Assembly: GCA_903789615.1 (NCBI GenBank) | Contig: CAIFEV010000002.1 | Coordinates: 1-64,000 of the forward strand | Source: an uncultured Lachnospiraceae bacterium | GTDB taxonomy: Bacteria > Bacillota > Clostridia > Lachnospirales > Lachnospiraceae | Reading direction: 5' to 3' | DNA length: 64,000 bases | Shown: one piece after another, positions 36,636 to 45,726 of the stretch | How positions within the stretch are numbered: position 1 is the first letter of the stretch | Layout: each line of letters starts with the position of its first letter | The notes under the pieces: model-generated | The model's input: the letters and a program-made list of their open reading frames with translations, nothing else | The model's database searches: none | What the model was told of the DNA's origin: nothing | Program-made: the position numbers and the translations under genes

Positions 36636-37367
36636 TCAGGCTTCGTCAACGATCCGGCGGATTCTGTCCGGGAAGTTGCCGATGATGGCGTGGCAGCCGG
36701 CCTGTTTTGCCAGGCGGATGTGCTCCTCCTCATTGACCGTCCACACATTGACGTCAAGGCCGTATTTGCGGCATTCTTCCATATAATCCGGGTACTGGAT
36801 GTTGTAGAGCGCCGGATGAAGCGCCGTCACGCCGTATTTATGACCGTACGCCGGCATGTTAATCGGGCCGTCACCGTACAGGAAGGCCGTCTTCGCCTTC
36901 GGGTCAAGCTTCTGAATCTTCAGAACCGAGTAGTGGTTGAAGGAGGAATAGATCACACGGTCCTCATATCCGCACGCATGCGTGAGCTCCACCGTCATCT
37001 TCTCGATATCCGGGTAGAAGTACACGCCGGTCTTGAGTTCGATGTTGATCGTAAGTCCTGTGTCCTTCAGGGCTTCAAAAACTTCCTGCATCGTCGGGAT
37101 CTGGCACGGCCCCGCCTCCGGATGCGTTTTGGACGCGTCAAGCGCGCGGATCTCATCAAATGTCAGATCCTTCACCCAGCCGTGTCCGTTGGTCGTGCGG
37201 TCCACGGTCTCGTCGTGAATCACAACAAGCTTTCCGTCTTTTGTGAGCTGTACGTCCAGCTCGACGCCGTCGGCGCCCAGCTCGGTCGCCTTTTTGTAGG
37301 CGAGGATCGTGTTCTCCGGATAGTATCCGCTGGCACCTCTGTGTGCCCATACAAGTGGTTTTTCCAT
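36636..37367 (-). CDS. Glycerophosphodiester phosphodiesterase, cytoplasmic
   Basis: Hydrolyses glycerophosphodiesters to glycerol-3-phosphate and an alcohol. The 243-aa protein has WAHRGASGYYPENT, ADGVELDVQLTKDG and VVIHDETVDRTTNG, the GDPD active-site set (Glu, Asp and two His). No signal peptide is present, so it resembles UgpQ rather than periplasmic GlpQ. GGGAG precedes the ATG. It is monocistronic. Confidence 0.93.
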   Translation of the reverse strand: MEKPLVWAHRGASGYYPENTILAYKKATELGADGVELDVQLTKDGKLVVIHDETVDRTTNGHGWVKDLTFDEIRALDASKTHPEAGPCQIPTMQEVFEALKDTGLTINIELKTGVYFYPDIEKMTVELTHACGYEDRVIYSSFNHYSVLKIQKLDPKAKTAFLYGDGPINMPAYGHKYGVTALHPALYNIQYPDYMEECRKYGLDVNVWTVNEEEHIRLAKQAGCHAIIGNFPDRIRRIVDEA

Positions 37368-37525
37368 ATCTGTATGCTCCCTTTCCTTACAGCCGGAGCT
37401 TTCCCGTACGTCCGGCTTTTCTGTGTTTTTTGTTTCTCCTTTGTATTATAGACGCAATGGGGGAAAAGCGCCATTTGTCATGGAAATTTTGTGGAAGTCC
37501 GCAGGTCTAAAAAGCCGGAGTGCCC

Positions 37526-37553
37526 TTTACTTCACCCGGAAACGTGCTATGGT
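37526..37553 (+). promoter_or_regulatory. Candidate promoter of the MATE gene
   Basis: -35 TTTACT (37526-37531), 16-bp spacer, -10 TATGGT (37548-37553), about 40 nt before the ATG. Confidence 0.5.
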
Positions 37554-37594
37554 AGATAAAGAATGATTCGTGAATCTGTTATGGGGGAGATTTT

Positions 37595-38935
37595 ATGCAT
37601 CAGAAACTGGACATGACACAGGGCCCGATTCTGCGCCTTGTCTTTCTGTTTGCCCTGCCGATCATCGGCTCCAACATCCTGCAGCAGCTCTATACGGCGG
37701 TGGATACGCTCATCATCGGCAATTTCTGCGGGACGCTCTCCATCGCCGCGGTCGGAACCAGCTCGCAGCCGGTCGAGGCTTTCCTGGGCGTCTTCATGGG
37801 AATCGGCGCCGGGGTGACCGTCCTGGTATCGCTGTACACGGGGAGCCGGGACGGAAAAAATCTTAAGAATGTTGTCACCGCCTCCGGGACCTTTACCTGG
37901 ATCGTCTCCGTTCCGACCGCCGTCATCGGTTTCCTCCTCACCCCCGCGCTTTTTCGCCTGATGCAGGTGCCGGAATCCGCCTTCCCCCTCGCGGTGATCT
38001 ATGCCCGCATCGTCTTTCTGGGACTGCCGGGGAACATGGGCTACAACATGAACTCCGGGATCCTTCGGGGCCTCGGGGACAGCGGCTCGACATTCCTCTT
38101 TCTCATCGTCTCCAGCGCGGCGAATGTGATCCTGGACCTGCTCTTTGTCGCCGGATTTTCGCTTGACGTCGGCGGCGCCGCGGCGGCAACATCGATCTCG
38201 ATGTACCTGGCGTGGCTGGCAAGTGTAATATACATCCGCCGGAAATATCCGGATATCGGGTTCAGGGTTCTTCCCAGCCAGCCTGACGGCCGGGCGATGC
38301 GCGCGATTCTTTCCTACGGGCTGCCGCTCGGGCTCAACAACTCTCTGTACTCTGTAGGGCACATAGCCCTGCAGGCGGCCGTGAACCTTCAGGGCGCCGA
38401 CTTCATGGCGGGTGCTTCCGTCGCCGGGAAAGTGAGCGGGCTCGTCGGCATCACGCTGACCTCCTTCGCGAGCGCCATGGCGACCTTCACCGGACAGAAC
38501 TACGGAGCGAAGAACTACGCGCGGATCGTCCGGGGTGCCAGACAGATCCTGCTCGTGAGCACCGCCTTCACCATCGCCGTCTCTGCGGTCCTCTTTGTGC
38601 TGGCAGCTCCTCTGACGCGCCTGTTCACAGACGACCCACAGGCGCTGCGCTGGGCAGTCCTCTGTCTTCACATTCAGCTGCCGTTTCACTGGTGCTACGG
38701 CGTCCTGAACGGCATCATCAACCTCGCCAACGGACTCGGGCGCGTGCGGTTTTCGACATTTGTCAGCCTGTTTATGCTCTGGGCAGTAAGAATCCCCGTG
38801 TCCTGGGCGATCGTCCTGTTCGGGGACGGTCACTACGTGAACGCGGGGATTTCCATCAGCTTCGTCGCGGGAATGCTGGTATCTCTTCTTTTCTTTAAAA
38901 CCGCGGCGTGGAAGAAAATCCGCGCCACGGCGTAA
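37595..38935 (+). CDS. MATE-family efflux transporter
   Basis: A 446-aa membrane protein with about twelve TM segments in two MatE repeats (about 15-175 and 240-400). It has LFALPIIGSNILQQLYTAVD at the start, GRVRFSTF late, and repeat motifs such as GAGVTVLVS. MATE proteins expel drugs or metabolites using Na+ or H+. GGGGGAG precedes the ATG. It converges on cysK. Confidence 0.93.
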   Translation: MHQKLDMTQGPILRLVFLFALPIIGSNILQQLYTAVDTLIIGNFCGTLSIAAVGTSSQPVEAFLGVFMGIGAGVTVLVSLYTGSRDGKNLKNVVTASGTFTWIVSVPTAVIGFLLTPALFRLMQVPESAFPLAVIYARIVFLGLPGNMGYNMNSGILRGLGDSGSTFLFLIVSSAANVILDLLFVAGFSLDVGGAAAATSISMYLAWLASVIYIRRKYPDIGFRVLPSQPDGRAMRAILSYGLPLGLNNSLYSVGHIALQAAVNLQGADFMAGASVAGKVSGLVGITLTSFASAMATFTGQNYGAKNYARIVRGARQILLVSTAFTIAVSAVLFVLAAPLTRLFTDDPQALRWAVLCLHIQLPFHWCYGVLNGIINLANGLGRVRFSTFVSLFMLWAVRIPVSWAIVLFGDGHYVNAGISISFVAGMLVSLLFFKTAAWKKIRATA

Positions 38936-38953
38936 GTCCGTCTGCCGTGAATC

Positions 38954-39886
<933 letters not shown>

Positions 39887-39955
39887 ACTATTTCTGTCCT
39901 TTCCGGGGGATTGCCCCAACGCCGGATTTTGCCGGTTTTGTACATTTGCCATCTG

Positions 39956-41140
39956 TCAGTTGTCAGTTTCTCTGTGTTCCTTCCACGCATGGTAAGCGGG
40001 TGACATGCTGCGGAGCTTCGCTATGATTTCCTTCAGGGCCCCGACGGTCGTGTCGATTTCTTCTTTAGTAGTCTGTCCGGAGAGTGTCAGGCGGAGCGCC
40101 CCGTGGGCATACTCCGGATCAACGTGCATCGCCGTGAGGACGTGGGAGACTTCCTGTGCGCCTGTCGCGCAGGCCGACCCGCCTGAAGCGCAGATGCCTC
40201 TCTGGTCCAGCAGGATCAGGATCGTCTCGCTCTCGACGAACCGGAAGCAGAAATGCACATTGCCCGGAAGCCGGTTCTGCCTTGTCCCCGTCAGCCTGGC
40301 AAAGGGGATCTCCTCCTCCACCCGGCGGATGAGATAGTCCCGGAGCTTTATCTCCTTCGCGCTTGTCTGCGCCATGTCCCGCATGGCGATTTTTGCAGCC
40401 TCGCCCATTCCGACGATGCCGGGGACGTTGCTTGTCCCGGCCCGGCGGTTTCTCTCCTGGGAGCCGCCGTGGATGAGCGGGCCGACCGTGAGGCCGGTAC
40501 GGATGTAGAGGAATCCCACACCCTTGGGACCGTGGAACTTGTGCCCCGACGCGCTCAGAAAATCGACGTCCCAGTCTTTTACGTCAATCGGAATGTGCCC
40601 GTATGCCTGCACCGCATCGGTGTGAAACAGGGCGCCGCTCTCGTGGGCGATCCGGCACAGCTCCTTCACCGGCTGGATGGCGCCGGATTCATTGTTGGCC
40701 GTCATCACCGAGACAAGACAGGTATCCGGCCGGATGCTTTTCTTCAGCGCCTCCGGAGACACGACACCGTCTTCTGTTACCGGCAGGTACGAAATCTCAA
40801 ACCCGCTCTGCGCAAGTGCGCGGCAGCCGGCGAGGATCGCCGGATGCTCGATGGCTGAGACAATGATGTGCTTCCTGTCTTCTGCCGCCGCCCGGCTGCT
40901 CACCGCCTGAAGCACCCAGTTGTCCGACTCGCTGCCCCCGGAAGTAAAATAGATCTCCTCCGGCGCCGCCGAAAGACTCCCGGCAATGATCCGCCGGCTC
41001 TCTTCCATCGCAGCTCTCGCCCTTCTTGCCGGCGCGTACAGCGATGCCGGATTGGCGAAATCTTCCATGAAAAAGGGCTTCATCTTCTCAAATACTTCCG
41101 GCAGGACCGCCGTGGTCGCCGCATTGTCAAGATAAATCAC
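39956..41140 (-). CDS. iscS: Cysteine desulfurase
   Basis: Releases sulfur from cysteine for Fe-S clusters and tRNA thiolation. The 394-aa protein has the start IYLDNAATTAV, PLP Lys in SASGHKFHGPKGVGF and the catalytic Cys in GGSACATGAQEV. The start is taken as GTG at 41140, since AAGGAG lies 5 nt upstream and the family starts there; the ATG 24 nt earlier lacks a spaced site. It has its own promoter with a Rrf2-type operator. Likely partners are MnmA and the Fe-S machinery. Confidence 0.95.
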   Translation of the reverse strand: MIYLDNAATTAVLPEVFEKMKPFFMEDFANPASLYAPARRARAAMEESRRIIAGSLSAAPEEIYFTSGGSESDNWVLQAVSSRAAAEDRKHIIVSAIEHPAILAGCRALAQSGFEISYLPVTEDGVVSPEALKKSIRPDTCLVSVMTANNESGAIQPVKELCRIAHESGALFHTDAVQAYGHIPIDVKDWDVDFLSASGHKFHGPKGVGFLYIRTGLTVGPLIHGGSQERNRRAGTSNVPGIVGMGEAAKIAMRDMAQTSAKEIKLRDYLIRRVEEEIPFARLTGTRQNRLPGNVHFCFRFVESETILILLDQRGICASGGSACATGAQEVSHVLTAMHVDPEYAHGALRLTLSGQTTKEEIDTTVGALKEIIAKLRSMSPAYHAWKEHRETDN

Positions 41141-41165
41141 ATCTGCTCCTTGCCCCTGTTTCATT

Positions 41166-41191
41166 CCTACTAACTTTGTATGATTAGTAGG
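41166..41191 (-). promoter_or_regulatory. Operator-like palindrome, probably for the Rrf2/IscR regulator
   Basis: Perfect 8-bp arms CCTACTAA (41166-41173) and TTAGTAGG (41184-41191) with a 10-bp centre, 10 bp downstream of the iscS -10. Position and symmetry fit a repressor site overlapping the first transcribed bases. The IscR-type gene 41548-41985 is the natural candidate. Confidence 0.75.
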
Positions 41192-41200
41192 ATTAACAGG

Positions 41201-41229
41201 ATAATACTCTTGTGAATCAGGATTGTCAA
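41201..41229 (-). promoter_or_regulatory. Promoter of iscS
   Basis: Minus strand -35 TTGACA (41224-41229, perfect), 17-bp spacer, -10 TATTAT (41201-41206). It lies between the repeat arrays and the operator, and makes iscS-cysK separable from the iscR transcript. Confidence 0.85.
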
Positions 41230-41249
41230 GAATTCATGGGAAGAAATCT

Positions 41250-41369
41250 ATGAGGCTGGCTGTTGGAAAGAAGATATGCGCTGATATAGAAAAGCAGGCC
41301 GGGCTGTTGAAGAAGGGAGCCGGGCTGATGCAGAAAAGAGCCGGGCTGATGAAGAAAGAACCTGGCTGA
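41250..41369 (+). other. 39-codon open frame formed by 21-bp repeats
   Basis: ATG at 41250 opens a frame that covers the tandem repeats and ends at TGA 41367-41369. It would give a basic 39-aa peptide with a heptad-like AGLLKKG, AGLMQKR, AGLMKKE repeat. GGGAAG lies 8 nt upstream, a mediocre ribosome site, and no promoter is evident on this strand. It is open perhaps only because 21 is a multiple of three. Confidence 0.2.
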
Positions 41370-41370
41370 T
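41298..41370. repeat. 21-bp tandem repeat, about 3.5 units
   Basis: Units GCCGGGCTGTTGAAGAAGGG(A), GCCGGGCTGATGCAGAAAAG(A) and GCCGGGCTGATGAAGAAAGA(A) at 41298-41318, 41319-41339 and 41340-41360, then a partial CCTGGCTGAT. It lies upstream of the iscS promoter and abuts the palindrome array. Confidence 0.9.
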
Positions 41371-41530
41371 GCAACGGAAATTCATTCTTTGCAGATTTCC
41401 GTTGCACATTTTGCCCGATTTTTCAAAAAAATGCAACGGAACCAGAAGAATTTCTGTTTTCCGTTGCACACTTCCCAATTTCAGCCTGAAAAGTGCAACG
41501 GAAAGCAGGTTTGTTTCTGATTTCGCTGCA
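41370..41530. repeat. Array of three palindromic units, 62-bp period
   Basis: Each unit is TGCAACGGAAA, 15-18 bp, then TTTCCGTTGCA: 41370-41406, 41432-41468 and 41494-41530 (the last with TTTCGCTGCA). The 25-bp segments between units are also similar, giving a 62-bp tandem period. Each unit can form a 10-11 bp hairpin. It is AT-rich, non-coding and lies between iscR and iscS. Confidence 0.9.
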
Positions 41531-41547
41531 CCTCACCCAAAAAAGGA

Positions 41548-41985
41548 TCAGATCACATAATTGTCCGCACTGCGCTCCTGGGCCCAGCCGACCATGTCCT
41601 CCAGCGTTATGCCGTCGACCACCTTCTCGATAGCATCATCGATCTTCTTATACACGATATAGCTGACGCAGTACGGCTCCCTGCTGCAGGCGGCCTCGCC
41701 GTCCTCCAGGCAGCTGACCGGGGAAAGGCTTCCCTCCGTCAGTCGCAGGATATCGCCGACCGTGTATTCCTTCGGCGCCTTGCGCAGCAGATATCCGCCC
41801 TGAGCGCCCCGCACGGAGCGCACATACCCGGCCTTGTTGAGTGTCGAGATGATCTGCTCCAGATATTTGTCGGAGATACCCTGTCTTGACGATATATCGC
41901 GGATGCTCACCGGTTCGCCCGTGTTGTGCATCGCCAGGTCCAGCATCAGCATCAGCGCATAGCGGCCTTTTGTTGAAATCCTCAT
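41548..41985 (-). CDS. iscR: Rrf2/IscR-family Fe-S regulator
   Basis: A 145-aa winged-helix regulator. It begins MRISTKGRYALMLMLDLA, has the recognition helix region ISDKYLEQIISTLNKAGYV and RGAQGGYLLRK, and carries three cysteines in the Fe-S loop (CLEDGEAACSREPYC). Members with these cysteines sense Fe-S status. CymR, the cysteine-metabolism Rrf2 protein, lacks them, so IscR is preferred. It follows mnmA by 16 nt, with iscS 400 bp downstream. Confidence 0.9.
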   Translation of the reverse strand: MRISTKGRYALMLMLDLAMHNTGEPVSIRDISSRQGISDKYLEQIISTLNKAGYVRSVRGAQGGYLLRKAPKEYTVGDILRLTEGSLSPVSCLEDGEAACSREPYCVSYIVYKKIDDAIEKVVDGITLEDMVGWAQERSADNYVI

Positions 41986-42001
41986 AAAATCCCTCCAGCT
42001 C

Positions 42002-43099
42002 TCACATGATAATTCCGCCGCCGTACACGAAACCGGGAACGGTCTTTCCGTTTTCCTCCTCCGGGCTGTACAGCACCAGTGCCTGCCCCGGCGTCACTGC
42101 CCGGACCGGATCATCAAACGTGCACTCCAGCGTGTCATCTCCGGTCATGCGAACCGTGGCCGGCGCGCCGCCGTGACTGTAACGGATTTTGGCGATGACC
42201 CGCAGCCCGTCCGGGAAATCCGCCAGGCCCATGAAATTCAGGTGATGCGCGTACACAACCTTTGAATACACCTCATCGCCTCTGCCCAGAACGACCTCGT
42301 TGGTGTCCGGATGAATCGCCGCCACGTACACCGGATGGCCGAAGGAAACGCCGAGTCCCTTGCGCTGCCCGACGGTGTAGTGAATGATACCCTTGTGCCG
42401 CCCGATCACATGTCCGGCCGTATCGACGAAATTGCCGGGGATATCCTTCATCCCCGTCGTCTCTTTGATGTATTTTGCGTAGTCGTGATCCGGGATAAAG
42501 CAGATCTCCTGGCTGTCCGGCTTGTGTGCCACGGGCAGGCAGGCCTCTTCAGCGATCCGGCGCACCTCATCCTTCGTGTAGCTTCCGATCGGCATCAGCG
42601 TGTGCGCCAGCTGATCCTGCGTCAGCTCAAAGAGCGCATAGGTCTGATCCTTGGCGGCCGTCACCGAAGAGTGAAGGGCATAGCGGCCGCCTGCCATGAT
42701 TTCCACTTTCGCGTAGTGGCCGGTCGCGATCTTGTCGGCGCCGATCTGAAGACTGCGGTTAAGCAGCTCGCCCCACTTGATGTAGCGGTTGCAGGCGATG
42801 CAGGGATTTGGTGTCCGGCCATGCCGGTAGCTGTCGGTGAAGTAGTCGATGACCTTTTCCCGGAACGCATCGCGGAAATTCATGACATAGTGCGGGATGC
42901 CGATGACTTCCGCCACGCGCCTCGCATCATCGACGGCAGACAGCCCGCAGCATCCGCCGTTGTCCTCCATGGCGGCCTGCTCCTCACTCTGCCAGATCTG
43001 CATGGTGACGCCGATGACGTCATATCCCTTCTGTTTCAGAAGCCACGCGGTGACAGACGAATCCACGCCTCCGCTCATGCCGACAACAACTTTCTCCAT
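42002..43099 (-). CDS. mnmA: tRNA-specific 2-thiouridylase MnmA
   Basis: Makes s2U34 in Lys, Glu and Gln tRNAs with sulfur from a cysteine desulfurase. The 365-aa protein has the PP-loop GMSGGVDSSVTAW and two catalytic cysteines in TPNPCIACNRYIKW and DSQEICFIPD. It is first of mnmA-iscR, close to iscS, which fits sulfur supply. Confidence 0.97.
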   Translation of the reverse strand: MEKVVVGMSGGVDSSVTAWLLKQKGYDVIGVTMQIWQSEEQAAMEDNGGCCGLSAVDDARRVAEVIGIPHYVMNFRDAFREKVIDYFTDSYRHGRTPNPCIACNRYIKWGELLNRSLQIGADKIATGHYAKVEIMAGGRYALHSSVTAAKDQTYALFELTQDQLAHTLMPIGSYTKDEVRRIAEEACLPVAHKPDSQEICFIPDHDYAKYIKETTGMKDIPGNFVDTAGHVIGRHKGIIHYTVGQRKGLGVSFGHPVYVAAIHPDTNEVVLGRGDEVYSKVVYAHHLNFMGLADFPDGLRVIAKIRYSHGGAPATVRMTGDDTLECTFDDPVRAVTPGQALVLYSPEEENGKTVPGFVYGGGIIM

Positions 43100-43147
43100 C
43101 CCTCACATTCCTTTCCGGATTCTGGTTAAGCAATTCTAACACCTATT

Positions 43148-45325
43148 CTATACCTTTTCAATAGGAATTAGAGACTTTAACGCCGACCAGATCTCATCCC
43201 TGTGCTCCCGGTAACGCCCCTGCTCGGAAGCCACGAATTCATCCGACTCCACGCATGCCCTGAAATCCTCTTCCGAAAGCAGCCGCCACGCGATCGTCTC
43301 CCCCTCCTGAAGCCGGATCTTCGGCTTTTCGTCCGGCAGACACGTGGCAAATGCGTCATAAATGCAGTGTCTTCCGTCATCCACATGCGTGTAGGCACGG
43401 ATCATCTGACGCGGCACGCGGAAGATTCCCGTCTCCTCCTTCAGCTCCCGGATCGCCCCCTCCACCGGCGTCTCGCCGCGCAGGACCGACCCGCCTGTCA
43501 CCTCCCAGTGATACGGGTACGTCTTTACCGGGGCGCGCTGCGTCACGAGAATCCGGCCGGAAGGCGTCTCGGTGTAGATTATGACAACCCGGTGATAGAT
43601 GCCGGGATCCAGCGACTTGGCCATGATCCTGGCGAGCGGAAACCCGAGATGATTTCCGTCGCGGTCCAGCGCGTCCCAGCTCTCCGAGTTGTAGCGGCTG
43701 ACGCGCCCGTCGCTGATGACACCGCTGTAATTCCGCCCGTAGGCAAAGCCGTACAGCGCTCCGTCCGCGTCGCGGTAACTGTTCATGTCAAATGGTACAT
43801 CCGCAAAATGCCCGCCGATTTCGCTCTCATCGGCCGGGAACTGGAACGGAAGCAGCCCCGACGGCTCTTTCCGCCCGGTCAGCACGTCAAAAATATCGCG
43901 GCTCTTTGCGCCGCAGTCCGCCAGCAGGATATCGGCATACGGCTCCACATCCTGCAGCAGCATCGGCTGATGGCAGGAAAGGATCACGGCGAGCGGCTTG
44001 CGGCTCTTCTTCGCAGCCTGCAGCCGCTTCACGTCCTCTGGTATGGGGTAGACTCCGTGCGAGCGCACCGTGACGATATTCACATCGCACAGCCTTGTAA
44101 GCGGAAGGAGATGTTTCATATCTTTTAGAAGCACGATGCTGCCCCGGCGCATGTCCCCGGCCAGATTCCTGTATGCGGTATCCGAGGCAAGCCGGCGCAT
44201 CCTGTCAAAGTCCGCATACGGATTTTCATAAATCCCGCGCGAAAACATGCAGGAGAACACGCGCAGCGCCGACTCCCGGATGTGCCGTTCGGCGCTTCCC
44301 GCGCCCTCTTCCCGGTCCACGATGCGCATCATGTCCGCAAAGAGTTCCGGCCCCGCGGGAATCGCGGCAAACAGATCGGCGCCCTCCATGACCGCCTGCG
44401 CGAGCGCCTGCGCGTCCGAGTCAAAGCGGTTTCTCCAGTTCAGCCAGTCCAGCATGATGATCCCTTTGTACGAGTATACATCCCTGAGAATCCCGACCTC
44501 GGTTCTGGCGAGCACCGCATCCGCCGTACCGCCGCCTGCAAGCTTCCAGGCGCCCTCCACGAAAGGCTTCAGATGCAGCCCTGCCGAGTGGCCGGTGCAT
44601 TTGCGCCCTTCATACGAAAAAATATTGCCGGAGGAAAATCCCGGCCACACACCCGTGACACAGCTGATGCCGTCTGCCCCCGTCTCCCGGGCTTTTTGTG
44701 CCTGAAACCCTTCAATGGCGGCCCGAAGGGCGTCCGTCACGAGTTGCGCGCTCGTCCCGAAGGTCTCCGGAAAGACGCTCCACCGTGGGTCTGTGGCGAT
44801 GGAAGCTCTGGGCCCCACGAGCCCCGAGATACCCGCCGCTCTCAGAATTTCTCCCGCCAGGAGGGCAGACGTGCGGACGGCCCCCGGATCAAACAAGGCC
44901 GCCGAGCCGAGCGGGCCCGGAAGCTGGCCATTTCTCACCGGTCCCGGGCAGCAGAAGCGCAGCGGAATTCCCAGTCCCGTCCGCTCCGCAGCATGCTGCA
45001 GGGCGTTGCGCCGCACGCAGGCTTCTTCCGTGAGATAGTCACCAGTGACAAGGTTCACGTGGCTGCCTCCGCACGCGCCGGCGGCAGTCTCAAATCCGAT
45101 GCTGAGCATCGGCAGAATCTGTCCGGGACTCATCCGGGCGGCCAGATCCTCTGCCCGCTGCACCGGACTCAGGCGCCAGTCCATGTACGGAAGAAAGCGG
45201 TCAGATTCCCCCGCCACGCGGAACACCTGCTGTCCTTCTGTGTGAATTCTATCCCCGGCGGACGTGATCACCGGTCCGTCCCCGTTCTCATACCGCACAT
45301 ACCCGCTGCAAATGATTCGTCTCAC
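43148..45325 (-). CDS. GH3 glycosidase-like protein fused to a Nudix hydrolase
   Basis: A 725-aa single frame. Residues about 25-520 resemble a compact GH3 glycosidase: DPRWSVFPETFG in place of 'DPRWGR..EtfGEd', KGIIMLDWLNW holding the nucleophile-position Asp, GSIVLLKDMKHLLPL at the start of the second domain and LTGRKEPSGLLPFQFP at its end. The substrate-binding 'KHF.G' is replaced by CVTGVWPGF, so glycosidase activity is doubtful. Residues about 543-725 form a YfcD-like Nudix domain with a perfect 23-residue box at 612-634 (GSVLRGE ... RELKEETGI). The GTG start at 45325 has GGAGG 6 nt upstream; an ATG 48 nt earlier lacks a site. A terminator separates it from ptsH. Confidence 0.88.
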   Translation of the reverse strand: MRRIICSGYVRYENGDGPVITSAGDRIHTEGQQVFRVAGESDRFLPYMDWRLSPVQRAEDLAARMSPGQILPMLSIGFETAAGACGGSHVNLVTGDYLTEEACVRRNALQHAAERTGLGIPLRFCCPGPVRNGQLPGPLGSAALFDPGAVRTSALLAGEILRAAGISGLVGPRASIATDPRWSVFPETFGTSAQLVTDALRAAIEGFQAQKARETGADGISCVTGVWPGFSSGNIFSYEGRKCTGHSAGLHLKPFVEGAWKLAGGGTADAVLARTEVGILRDVYSYKGIIMLDWLNWRNRFDSDAQALAQAVMEGADLFAAIPAGPELFADMMRIVDREEGAGSAERHIRESALRVFSCMFSRGIYENPYADFDRMRRLASDTAYRNLAGDMRRGSIVLLKDMKHLLPLTRLCDVNIVTVRSHGVYPIPEDVKRLQAAKKSRKPLAVILSCHQPMLLQDVEPYADILLADCGAKSRDIFDVLTGRKEPSGLLPFQFPADESEIGGHFADVPFDMNSYRDADGALYGFAYGRNYSGVISDGRVSRYNSESWDALDRDGNHLGFPLARIMAKSLDPGIYHRVVIIYTETPSGRILVTQRAPVKTYPYHWEVTGGSVLRGETPVEGAIRELKEETGIFRVPRQMIRAYTHVDDGRHCIYDAFATCLPDEKPKIRLQEGETIAWRLLSEEDFRACVESDEFVASEQGRYREHRDEIWSALKSLIPIEKV

Positions 45326-45356
45326 TCTGTACCTCCGGAAAAATGGGTGGAAGGCC

Positions 45357-45397
45357 CGAAAAAAGCTGCACACCCGGACACTCCGGATGCGCAGCTT
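45357..45397 (-). terminator. Terminator after ptsH
   Basis: On the minus strand AAGCTGC and GCAGCTT enclose an inner CCGGAGTGTCCGG stem, followed by a run of six T. It lies between ptsH and the GH3-Nudix start with only 31 nt left, so that gene depends on readthrough or on a promoter inside this hairpin. Confidence 0.85.
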
Positions 45398-45421
45398 AAC
45401 CTCACTGTCAGACAGGTCTGA

Positions 45422-45679
45422 TCAGAGATTTGCCTTCATGAATGCTTCAAGAGCCTCTGCCGCGGCATCCTCATCTTCACCCTCGACGGTGAATTTCACG
45501 GTGTCGCCCTGCTTTGCCTGAAGGCCCATGACGCCGAAGATTCTCTTCGCGTCTGCCGACTTGCCGGCCTTGCCGATCTTCACGGACGACTTGAACTTCG
45601 CCGCTTCCTTGACAAGCAGCCCTGCCGGTCTTGCGTGAATACCGAGCGGATCTGTCAGTGCATACTCGAATTCCTTCAT
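45422..45679 (-). CDS. ptsH: Phosphocarrier protein HPr (Arg at position 46)
   Basis: Carries phosphate from enzyme I to PTS EIIA proteins. The 85-aa protein has the active His15 in GIHARPAG. At the HPr kinase site, position 46 is Arg (SADAKRIFGVMGLQ) instead of Ser (as in NLKSIMGVMSL of Bacillus), so it cannot be serine-phosphorylated there. Its promoter has an extended -10 (TGGTATACT, with TATACT at 45727-45732). Confidence 0.96.
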   Translation of the reverse strand: MKEFEYALTDPLGIHARPAGLLVKEAAKFKSSVKIGKAGKSADAKRIFGVMGLQAKQGDTVKFTVEGEDEDAAAEALEAFMKANL

Positions 45680-45726
45680 AAATCTATTCCTCCTTGAACT
45701 CTTCCGGTTCAGAAAATTCTTCCATA

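Noticed and set aside
41298-41530. A CRISPR array
   Set aside because: The repeats are palindromic 62-bp or 21-bp tandem units with similar spacers, few in number, and no cas genes are near.
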